From Methylocystis sp. (GTDB lineage: Bacteria > Pseudomonadota > Alphaproteobacteria > Rhizobiales > Beijerinckiaceae): DNA of 11,852 bases. The notes under the pieces were generated by a model, which was not told the origin of the DNA, did not search any database, and was given only the letters and a program-made list of their open reading frames with translations. The stretch covers positions 1 to 11,852 of the forward strand of contig JALRFG010000044.1 of the NCBI GenBank assembly GCA_023253795.1, in the 5' to 3' direction. Below, one piece after another: positions 1 through 5,738 of this stretch. How positions within the stretch are numbered: position 1 is the first letter of the stretch; every line of letters begins with the position of its first letter. The position numbers were made by a program, and so were the translations under genes.

Positions 1-654
1 ACCGCCGCCAAGGCCCCCGCCGCCGCCACGCTGACCCTGCTGGCCGCCGCCGAGCACCTGACCAAGAATATCGCCAAGGCCGCCGCCCGCGCCGCCGCGC
101 TGACCCTGCTGACCGCCCGCGATCACCTGGCCAAGAATATCGCCGAGACCGCCGCCGCTGGCGCCGCCGGCATTCGCGCCGCCGCCGCGGATGAGTTGCT
201 CAAGCACTTTGCCGAGCAAACCGCCCATGCCGCCATCGCCCATCGATTTATTCAGCCCGCCAAACAGCACGGAGGCGAGGATCGGCAATAATTGGGCGAG
301 AATGTCTGCGCTGACGCCGGTTTGTTGCGCAGCCGCGCGGACGATCTGGCTGGTGTTGTCCTCCGAGCCGAAAAGACTCAGGACGGCCGTCTGACCGCGA
401 TCAACCGCGTCCGGGGCGTGCGCCGCATCGGCGTGATCGTGGGCGCAGCATTCATGGGAAGCGCACAGGCACTCCACCACTTTCCCAAGCCCTTCGGGCT
501 GCTCGACCGCATTTTCGAGCCCCTGCGTCAGAGCCGGCGCAAGCGCATCCACAGCCTTCTGCATCTGCTCTTGCGACAGCCCGAAACGCTCCGCCAGATT
601 GGCGATCAGCTGACCGCCCTGAGCCGAGGAAAGAAGAGTATCCAAATCCGCCAT
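1..654 (-). CDS. DUF937-family protein with Cys/His linker and Gly-rich repeat tail (partial, C-terminus outside window)
   Basis: The frame is open from ATG at 654 to the window edge, giving 218 codons with no stop, so the C-terminus is missing. A good ribosome binding site, AAGGAG at 666-661, sits 6 bases before the ATG. Residues 1-58 (starting MADLDTLLSSAQGGQLIANL) and about 86-155 (LFGSEDNTSQIVRAAAQQTG, then ILPILASVL-like helix and FGGL) resemble the DUF937 (YidB-like) family, small helical proteins of unknown function. Between them residues 62-79 carry four Cys and four His (C62, C64, H67, C69, C70, H72, H74, H79), where relatives I recall have a short linker without Cys. From about residue 157 the protein is Gly/Gln-rich with a 23-residue tandem repeat. 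It is transcribed divergently from ispH. The family assignment rests on pattern resemblance only; the function is unknown. Confidence 0.8.
   Translation of the reverse strand, partial: MADLDTLLSSAQGGQLIANLAERFGLSQEQMQKAVDALAPALTQGLENAVEQPEGLGKVVECLCASHECCAHDHADAAHAPDAVDRGQTAVLSLFGSEDNTSQIVRAAAQQTGVSADILAQLLPILASVLFGGLNKSMGDGGMGGLLGKVLEQLIRGGGANAGGASGGGLGDILGQVIAGGQQGQRGGAGGGLGDILGQVLGGGQQGQRGGGGGLGGG
31..168 (-). repeat. 69-bp tandem repeat encoding a 23-residue Gly-rich unit
   Basis: Two adjacent 69-base units (about 31-99 and 100-168) lie inside the DUF937-like gene. On the plus strand both begin CTGACCCTGCTG and contain an AAGAATATCGCC block, offset by exactly 69 bases. On the coding strand each unit reads GGGLGDILGQV, two variable residues, then GGQQGQRGG. 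The period is a multiple of three, so copy number can change without a frameshift. A degenerate third unit seems to begin at 30 and run off the window, so the total copy number is unknown. Confidence 0.8.
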
Positions 655-959
655 GCGCGTCTCCTTAGTCTTCCGCTATCGGGAAGTTAAATGTACATCA
701 ATAATCTATGTCGCCGACCGGGGCATGGGCCGCAAGGCCTGCATCCGAAGCGCTCCCGACAAGTGATACGGGCCGCCGCCACTTTCAAGTGAACAGGCCC
801 CGGACGCAAGGCCGCCGCCAGCGGGGGATGGCGGCTTGTCTTGACAGACTCCGGATGACGGGACATCACTCTCGCAGCATTACAGCAAAACCTGTCGTCC
901 GCCTCTGGCGGCGACCCCGCGTCGGACCAGAGGTCCGGACGCCTCTTTCCGAAAGCGCC
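655..959. other. Divergent intergenic region between the DUF937 gene and ispH
   Basis: This 305-base stretch separates two outward-pointing starts and should hold both promoters. The part next to the DUF937 gene is relatively A+T-rich (about 686-709), which fits a minus-strand promoter, but I see no well-spaced -35/-10 pair there. On the plus strand a perfect TTGACA stands at 841-846. A plus-strand frame opens at 708 in phase with ispH, but its residues look unlike any IspH N-terminus and I treat it as untranslated. No RNA gene or terminator is evident. Confidence 0.5.
841..869 (+). promoter_or_regulatory. Candidate sigma-70 promoter for the ispH operon
   Basis: A consensus -35 hexamer TTGACA at 841-846 is followed after 17 bases by CATCAC at 864-869, which matches the -10 consensus at only three of six positions. 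It would give a leader of roughly 85 bases. The position suits ispH, but the weak -10 keeps this tentative. Confidence 0.25.
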
Positions 960-1931
960 ATGATGAACGCCCAGTCTCGTAGCGTCCTGCCGCCGCTTAA
1001 AATTCTGCTGTGCTCGCCGCGCGGCTTCTGCGCCGGCGTCGTGCGCGCCATCGACGCCGTCGAACGCGCGCTGGCGAAATACGGCCCGCCCGTCTATGTC
1101 CGGCATGAGATTGTTCACAATCGCTATGTCGTCGAATCGCTCAAGGCCAAGGGCGCTATTTTCGTCGAAGAGCTGGAAGAAATTCCCGACACCGCCGCGC
1201 CGGTGATCTTCTCGGCCCATGGCGTCGCCAAATCCGTTTCGGCCGAAGCGCGGAATCGCAATTTTCTGGCGATCGACGCGACCTGCCCGCTCGTCACCAA
1301 GGTGCATCGGGAAGCGGAAATCCACTGGCGTCGCGGACGTCGCATTCTGCTCGTCGGCCATGAAGGGCATCCGGAGGTCGTCGGCACAATGGGGCAATTG
1401 CCCAAAGACGCCGTGGTTCTGGTTGAGTCCGTCGCTGACATCGACAATCTCAAGCTCGGCGACGAGAGCAATCTCGCCTATGTCACCCAAACCACCCTGT
1501 CGCTCGACGACTCGCGCGAGATTGTCGAGGCGCTGACCAAGCGCTTCCCGCTGATCGTCGGGCCGCACAAGGAAGACATCTGCTACGCGACCACCAACCG
1601 GCAGGCCGCCGTGAAGGAAGTCGCGCCACATGTCGACGCGGTGATCGTCGTCGGATCGCCGAACTCCTCCAATTCACAGCGTCTGCGCGAAGTCGCCGAA
1701 CGCGCCGGCGCGCCGGCGCAGCTCGTGCAGGGACGCGGCGAAATCGACTGGTCGATCTTCGGCTCTATTTCATCGCTCGGCATCACCGCCGGCGCCTCCG
1801 CGCCGGAAGTTCTGGTCGAAGAAATTATGGACGCATTCTCGGAACGCTACGAGATCTCGATCGAAACCGTCTCCACGGCGGATGAGAGCGTGTCGTTCCC
1901 CCTGCCAAAGGAGCTGCGCGCCATCGCCTGA
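960..1931 (+). CDS. ispH: 4-hydroxy-3-methylbut-2-enyl diphosphate reductase (IspH/LytB)
   Basis: IspH is the last enzyme of the MEP pathway: it reductively removes the hydroxyl from HMBPP to give IPP and DMAPP, using a [4Fe-4S] cluster in the cytosol. The 323-residue product has the three cluster cysteines at C24 (SPRGFCAGV), C109 (DATCPLV) and C208 (DICYATTNRQ). The substrate-site residues expected for the family are also present: H53 in HEIVHN, the GHEGHPEVVGT segment with H137 and E139, QTT at 177-179, SPNSSNS at 233-239 and S280 in TAGAS. The length is usual for the alphaproteobacterial form. Two ATGs occur in tandem at 960 and 963; the weak GAAAG at 951-955 is better spaced for the second, so the start could be 963. 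It leads the ispH-thrB-rnhA string, with thrB 22 bases downstream. Confidence 0.96.
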   Translation: MMNAQSRSVLPPLKILLCSPRGFCAGVVRAIDAVERALAKYGPPVYVRHEIVHNRYVVESLKAKGAIFVEELEEIPDTAAPVIFSAHGVAKSVSAEARNRNFLAIDATCPLVTKVHREAEIHWRRGRRILLVGHEGHPEVVGTMGQLPKDAVVLVESVADIDNLKLGDESNLAYVTQTTLSLDDSREIVEALTKRFPLIVGPHKEDICYATTNRQAAVKEVAPHVDAVIVVGSPNSSNSQRLREVAERAGAPAQLVQGRGEIDWSIFGSISSLGITAGASAPEVLVEEIMDAFSERYEISIETVSTADESVSFPLPKELRAIA

Positions 1932-1953
1932 TTGGCGCGCCGGATTCCTGCCC

Positions 1954-2916
1954 ATGGCGGTTTACACAGACGTCGACGACGCCGAACTGCTCGACTTTCT
2001 CTCAACCTATGACATCGGCGCGCTACTCTCCTGCAAAGGTATTGCGGAAGGCGTCGAAAATTCGAATTTCTTCCTGCACACACGCGGCGGCAGTTTTATT
2101 CTGACGCTTTATGAAAAGCGCGTGCGCGAAACCGATCTGCCTTTCTTTCTGAATTTGATGGAGCATTTGTCGGCGAAGGGGCTGAATTGCCCGCAGCCGG
2201 TGAAAAACCGCGACGGCGTTGCATTGGGTCGTCTTTCCGGCCGACCGGCGGTGATCGTCACCTTCCTCGACGGCTACTCCATCCATCATCCCGAACCGGC
2301 GCATTGCGCCGAACTGGGCGCCGCGCTCGCACATTTGCATCTCGCCGGCGGCGATTTTTCCATGACGCGCCCCAATCGGCTCTCCGTGAACGACTGGCGA
2401 CCTTTATTTACGCCTTACGCCGATCGCGCGGATGAGGTGGCGACGGGTCTGCGCACGCTCATCGAAAGTGAACTCGCTCTGCTGGAGCGCGACTGGCCGC
2501 GCGCATTGCCAACCGGCGTCATTCACGCGGATCTTTTTCCCGACAATGTGTTTTTTCTCGGCGATCAAATTTCCGGTCTGATCGACTTCTATTTCGCCTG
2601 CACGGATGCGCTCGCCTATGATCTGGCGATCTGTCTGAACGCTTGGTGTTTCGGCCCCGATCACTTTTATCGTCGCGATTGCGGCGCCGCTTTGCTGGAC
2701 GCCTATCAACGTCTTCGACCGTTAAACGTCGCAGAGGCCGCAGCCTTCCCCATGCTGGCGCGCGGCGCCGCAATGCGCTTTCTGCTGACGCGTTTCGTCG
2801 ACAGCATCAATGTCCCGCCCGGCGCACTGGTGCGCCCCAAAGACCCGAAAGAATATCTTGCGAAATTGCGCTTTCACCGCGAGGTCGCGGCGATTGGCGA
2901 TTATGGCCTGTCGTGA
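1954..2916 (+). CDS. thrB: Homoserine kinase (ThrB, aminoglycoside-phosphotransferase fold type)
   Basis: The enzyme phosphorylates homoserine with ATP to O-phosphohomoserine, the committed step to threonine. The 320-residue product has the size and motifs of the APH/choline-kinase-fold homoserine kinases of proteobacteria, not the GHMP type found in E. coli. The N-terminal lobe includes GIAEGVENSNFF (29-40) and a hydrophobic strand with K55 in LYEKR. The catalytic Brenner loop is VIHADLFPDNVF (189-200), with H191, D193 and N198, followed by the metal-binding D211 in LIDFYFA. The C-terminal PKDPKEYLAKLRFHR stretch is typical of this family. ATG at 1954 follows the ispH stop by 22 bases; no strong ribosome binding site is visible, so translation probably depends on coupling in the operon. 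Its stop overlaps the rnhA start. Confidence 0.93.
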   Translation: MAVYTDVDDAELLDFLSTYDIGALLSCKGIAEGVENSNFFLHTRGGSFILTLYEKRVRETDLPFFLNLMEHLSAKGLNCPQPVKNRDGVALGRLSGRPAVIVTFLDGYSIHHPEPAHCAELGAALAHLHLAGGDFSMTRPNRLSVNDWRPLFTPYADRADEVATGLRTLIESELALLERDWPRALPTGVIHADLFPDNVFFLGDQISGLIDFYFACTDALAYDLAICLNAWCFGPDHFYRRDCGAALLDAYQRLRPLNVAEAAAFPMLARGAAMRFLLTRFVDSINVPPGALVRPKDPKEYLAKLRFHREVAAIGDYGLS

Positions 2917-3389
2917 CGGCCAAGCGCGTTTCGATCTGGACCGACGGCGCCTGCTCGGGCAATCCCGGACCCGGCGGCTGGGGCGCAATTTTGCGCTTCG
3001 GCGATCGTGAAAAGGAATTATGCGGCGGCGAAGCGCAGACCACCAACAACCGGATGGAATTGATGGCCGCCATTATGGCGCTGGAGGCGTTGACCCGCCC
3101 CTGCGCCATCGATCTCTACACGGACTCGCAATATGTGCGCGGCGGCGTCACCGGCTGGATCTCGGCATGGAAAGCCCGCGGCTGGCGCACCGCCGACAAG
3201 AAACCGGTCAAAAACATCGACCTTTGGCAGAGGCTGGAGACGGTGGAAGCCCGGCATGTCGTCGATTGGCATTGGGTGAAAGGCCATTCCGGCCATGAAA
3301 TGAATGACCGCGCCGATGCGCTGGCGCGTCAGGGGCTCGCAGATTTTCTAGCGGCGAAAAAATCTGCGGCGCAACCGCCTCTTGTTTGA
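2913..3389 (+). CDS. rnhA: Ribonuclease HI
   Basis: RNase HI cleaves the RNA strand of RNA:DNA hybrids, removing R-loops and primer RNA. The 158-residue product matches the usual length of about 155. It opens with the family strand VSIWTDGACSGNPGPGGWG and keeps all four carboxylates plus the catalytic histidine: D11, E49 (NNRMEL), D71 (YTDSQYV), H125 (VKGHSGH) and D135 (DRADALAR). The basic handle region (WKARGWRTADKKPVKN, 86-101) is present. The start is GTG at 2913, whose last two bases belong to the thrB TGA (GTGA overlap, 2913-2916), which implies translational coupling. A longer frame reaches back inside thrB, but its residues are not RNase H-like. Transcription ends at the terminator 56 bases downstream. 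Confidence 0.95.
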   Translation: MTAKRVSIWTDGACSGNPGPGGWGAILRFGDREKELCGGEAQTTNNRMELMAAIMALEALTRPCAIDLYTDSQYVRGGVTGWISAWKARGWRTADKKPVKNIDLWQRLETVEARHVVDWHWVKGHSGHEMNDRADALARQGLADFLAAKKSAAQPPLV

Positions 3390-3444
3390 AACAGGCGCAA
3401 GCCTATCTTTCACAACAAGAGGACCACTCTTCTTCTGACTTTCG

Positions 3445-3476
3445 AGGCGCGGCGTCAGCCGCGCCTTTCTTGTTTT
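3445..3476 (+). terminator. Intrinsic terminator of the ispH-thrB-rnhA operon
   Basis: A 9-base-pair, almost all G/C stem (AGGCGCGGC at 3445-3453 with GCCGCGCCT at 3458-3466) closes a GTCA tetraloop and is followed by TTCTTGTTTTT. The T-rich run lies only on the rnhA side. On the opposite strand no U-tract follows the stem, so it should be a poor stop for the convergent methyltransferase gene. Confidence 0.85.
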
Positions 3477-3481
3477 TAAAT

Positions 3482-4246
3482 TTATCCAAAAAACCAGTCC
3501 GGCGGCGCGCCCTCGCCAATCTGTCGGGCTTCCGTCGTAAACTGCCCATCCTGCTCATGCAGGATAAAAGGCGCGGCCAGTGTGAGCGGCGCCTTCGATC
3601 CCTTGACGCCGCGCAACAAAATCCGCGTCGCCGCAACGCCGGCGCGTGGCTGCACGGGCCGGATCGTCAGCGCGCCAAGACGGCCGCCGATCGCCGACAG
3701 ACAATGCGCAAGCGCATCGGCGCGATGAATCATCGCGAAAACGCCGCCGGGCGCGAGCAGCGCGAGAGAGGCGCGCACCCATTCCGCCAGCGGAACAGCC
3801 GCGACATGGGCGCGCGCCTTATCCGCATCGGGCGTTATGCGCACGGCGCCGGCCTCGAAAAATGGCGGATTGGTCAAAACCAGTTCCGCCCGTTCATCGA
3901 CCAGCCCTGCGGCGCGGCGGCAAGCCGCCGGGACGACGTCCGTTTCGTACACACGCATACGCTCCTCGAGCGCATTGGCCTGAATGTTGAGCCGCGCCAG
4001 GGCGCAGGACGCTGGATCGATCTCCACAAATCCGACCTGCGCCTGCGGCGCGCGCATGGCCGCCACCAGACCCACCGCCCCGGCGCTTGCGCCAATATCC
4101 AGAATGAGACCGCGCGTCTCCGGCGGGGTCAGCGCGGCCAGCAGCAGCGCATCGCTGCCCGCCCGATGTCCACGCGCCGCCTGATGCAGACGCAGGCGTC
4201 CGCCCAGCAGGCTGTCGGCTGTCGTTTCCGGCGGCGGGTGAACCAT
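3482..4246 (-). CDS. SAM-dependent methyltransferase of the tRNA1(Val) adenine-N6 (TrmN6) family
   Basis: The TrmN6 family methylates N6 of adenine 37 in tRNA1(Val). This 254-residue protein begins with the family signature TTADSLLGGRLRLHQAARGHRAGSD split across residues 8-32, followed by the SAM motif I LILDIGASAGAVGL (47-60), the acidic ribose-binding position E75 in VEID, and the catalytic NPPF (126-129) expected for an amino N-methyltransferase. In motif I a serine stands where relatives usually have glycine. The chosen start is ATG at 4246, because the signature then begins 7 residues in; a TTG at 4309 would add 21 residues that do not look conserved. No good ribosome binding site is seen. 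The gene converges on rnhA and diverges from the polyprenyl synthase. The fold is clear; the exact tRNA target is inferred. Confidence 0.85.
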   Translation of the reverse strand: MVHPPPETTADSLLGGRLRLHQAARGHRAGSDALLLAALTPPETRGLILDIGASAGAVGLVAAMRAPQAQVGFVEIDPASCALARLNIQANALEERMRVYETDVVPAACRRAAGLVDERAELVLTNPPFFEAGAVRITPDADKARAHVAAVPLAEWVRASLALLAPGGVFAMIHRADALAHCLSAIGGRLGALTIRPVQPRAGVAATRILLRGVKGSKAPLTLAAPFILHEQDGQFTTEARQIGEGAPPDWFFG

Positions 4247-4421
4247 GCGCAGCGGCGCCCAGGGAGGAAAAAGGAAGGCGAATGTGCCCCGAAATCGCTG
4301 GAAAAACAAACCCGCCGCCCATCTTATTCATGACCTCTACGGGGGCAGAAGCCTGACTTGCGGGGGGCAGCGGGAGGTCGTAAGTTCCGGCCAATCAATA
4401 AAGCACGGCCGAGGAGGCTCT
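4247..4421. other. Divergent gap between methyltransferase and polyprenyl synthase genes
   Basis: This 175-base gap should hold both promoters. It contains an inverted pair GACCTC (4332-4337) and GAGGTC (4374-4379), 36 bases apart, of unknown meaning, and a poor -35/-10 candidate for the plus-strand gene (TTGCGG at 4358-4363, TAAGTT at 4381-4386, 17-base spacer). I see no extra gene in it. Confidence 0.3.
4411..4417 (+). promoter_or_regulatory. Ribosome binding site that fixes the GTG start of the polyprenyl synthase
   Basis: GAGGAGG lies 4 bases before the GTG at 4422. The frame is open back to 4245, but this site and the loss of family-like residues upstream settle the start. Confidence 0.75.
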
Positions 4422-5432
4422 GTGGGCATCGTTATTCCGCTCGAAGAAAAAAAAGACGCCGGCCTCGACAGTCTCATCAACCTCATCTGCCCCGATCTTG
4501 AGCGCACCAACCAGTTGATCATTCAGCGCACGGGATCGGACGTCACGACGATTCCCGAAGTCGCGAACCATCTGATTTCAGCAGGCGGCAAACGTCTGCG
4601 CCCGATGCTCGTGCTCGCCACCGCCGGCATGTGCGATTACAAGGGTGACGGTCATCTGAAATTCGCCGCTGGCATCGAATTCATGCATACGGCGACTTTG
4701 CTTCATGATGATGTTGTTGATGACAGCGAAATGCGGCGCGGAAAATTAGCGGCGCGGATGTTGTGGGGCAACCAGACCTGCGTTCTGGTTGGCGACTTCC
4801 TGCTCGGCCACGCTTTTAAAATGATGGTCGAGCCCGGCGCGATTGCGCCGCTGTCTGTAGTGTCGCAAGCGGCGGCGGTGATCGCCGAAGGCGAGATTCT
4901 GCAGCTAAACGCCGCCAAGGACACCAGCACGACCGAAGACGCCTATATGGCCGTGATCCGTCGCAAGACGGCGGAGCTTTTCGCCGCCGCCGCCGAAGTC
5001 GGCGTGATGCTGGCTGGCAAATCCAAAGCGGATGAAGCGGCGGCGCGCAGCTACGGCATGAACCTCGGCATCGCCTTTCAGCTGATCGACGATGCGCTTG
5101 ATTATGGCGGCTCCTCCGCCAAGCTCGGCAAGAATGTCGGCGACGATTTCCGCGAAGGCAAAATCACCCTTCCTGTCGTGCTGGCCTTCCGTCGCGGCTC
5201 GGACAAGGAACGCGAGTTCTGGCGTCGCACGCTGGAAAAGGGCGAGATCGCCGATAGCGATGTCGAAACCGCCTGTGGCCTGATGAAGAAGCACAAGGCC
5301 CTCGACGACACGATTGAACGCGCCGCGCATTATGGCGCCATCGCACGAGACGCGATGGAAATTTTCCCGGCCTCGCCGTGGAAAAGCGCGCTGCTCGAAG
5401 TCGTCGATTTCTGCATCGACCGCGTATACTGA
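4422..5432 (+). CDS. ispB: Long-chain all-trans polyprenyl diphosphate synthase (IspB type, ubiquinone side chain)
   Basis: The enzyme adds IPP units to farnesyl diphosphate to build the C40-C50 tail later attached to 4-hydroxybenzoate for ubiquinone. The 336-residue product shows the full trans-prenyltransferase set: GGKRLRP (55-61), first aspartate-rich motif DDVVD (96-100) in FMHTATLLHDDVVDDSEMRRG, split here at residues 88-107, GDFLLG (124-129), and second aspartate-rich motif FQLIDDALDY (219-228) with K237 and DDFREGK (241-247). The small Ala five residues before the first motif fits a long-chain product, and the motif region closely follows E. coli IspB. Exact chain length cannot be read from sequence. 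The start is GTG with an adjacent GAGGAGG. It ends 17 bases from a convergent small membrane protein gene. Confidence 0.92.
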   Translation: MGIVIPLEEKKDAGLDSLINLICPDLERTNQLIIQRTGSDVTTIPEVANHLISAGGKRLRPMLVLATAGMCDYKGDGHLKFAAGIEFMHTATLLHDDVVDDSEMRRGKLAARMLWGNQTCVLVGDFLLGHAFKMMVEPGAIAPLSVVSQAAAVIAEGEILQLNAAKDTSTTEDAYMAVIRRKTAELFAAAAEVGVMLAGKSKADEAAARSYGMNLGIAFQLIDDALDYGGSSAKLGKNVGDDFREGKITLPVVLAFRRGSDKEREFWRRTLEKGEIADSDVETACGLMKKHKALDDTIERAAHYGAIARDAMEIFPASPWKSALLEVVDFCIDRVY

Positions 5433-5449
5433 TCGCCCTGACGTTTGGT

Positions 5450-5608
5450 CTATCGTCCTCGAAGGCCGCGCCAAACATAGACGGCGGCGATCAGCGCCGC
5501 TGCAGCCATCACAATTTTCAGCATGATCCAGCCCGGCGTGACGGCGTGTCCCGCCGTTGGCCGCCTGTGACGGTGAAAACCGGACTTTTGTTCGAGATCG
5601 AGACTCAT
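5450..5608 (-). CDS. Small single-helix membrane protein, 52 residues, function unknown
   Basis: ATG at 5608 follows AAGGAGGG (5620-5613) by 4 bases, one of the strongest ribosome binding sites in the window, and the frame closes at TAG 5452-5450. The product begins MSLDLEQKSGFHRHRRPTAG and has a polar, basic N-terminal half, then a hydrophobic helix at about 27-46 (WIMLKIVMAAAALIAAVYVW) and a basic end RGLRGR. The flanking positive charges fit an inner-membrane anchor, but topology is ambiguous because both sides are basic. It is convergent with ispB (17-base gap) and divergent from ptrB. I recognise no family. The case for a real gene rests on the ribosome binding site, the clean helix and the otherwise empty space it fills. 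Confidence 0.6.
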   Translation of the reverse strand: MSLDLEQKSGFHRHRRPTAGHAVTPGWIMLKIVMAAAALIAAVYVWRGLRGR

Positions 5609-5612
5609 GCAT

Positions 5613-5620
5613 CCCTCCTT
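5613..5620 (-). promoter_or_regulatory. Strong ribosome binding site of the small membrane protein
   Basis: Reading on the minus strand, AAGGAGGG ends 4 bases before the ATG at 5608. It matches the anti-Shine-Dalgarno sequence almost completely and is the main evidence that the 52-codon frame is translated. Confidence 0.6.
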
Positions 5621-5738
5621 CGACCCGCGACGCGCACGTCATGGGGGAAGGCTGCGCCCGAATGATTGACAAATTCTTGCCGTCACGGAAGCGTGCGGCG
5701 CACCCCGCGCATCGTGATCAAAGCGCAGGGGAATGGAG

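Noticed and set aside
1..200. CRISPR-like or non-coding G+C repeat at the left edge
   Set aside because: The repeat is in frame, has no spacers, and reads as a continuous Gly-rich protein tail on the minus strand.
708..959. 84-codon N-terminal extension of ispH
   Set aside because: Its residues are unlike any IspH start, and the tandem ATG at 960/963 gives the usual N-terminus and length.
687..1631. 314-codon minus-strand frame opposite ispH
   Set aside because: It lies antisense to the well-supported ispH gene and its residues show no family resemblance; it follows from G+C-rich codon bias.
3386..4333. 315-codon plus-strand frame opposite the methyltransferase
   Set aside because: The composition (Arg/Gln/Ala-rich, no domain) is that of a shadow; the minus strand encodes a clear SAM methyltransferase with NPPF motif.
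4360..4400. tRNA-like GTTCCGG segment upstream of ispB
   Set aside because: No cloverleaf arms or acceptor pairing could be formed around it.
4905..5672. 255-codon minus-strand frame across ispB and the small membrane protein
   Set aside because: It is mostly antisense to ispB and out of phase with the 52-codon gene that has the real ribosome binding site.
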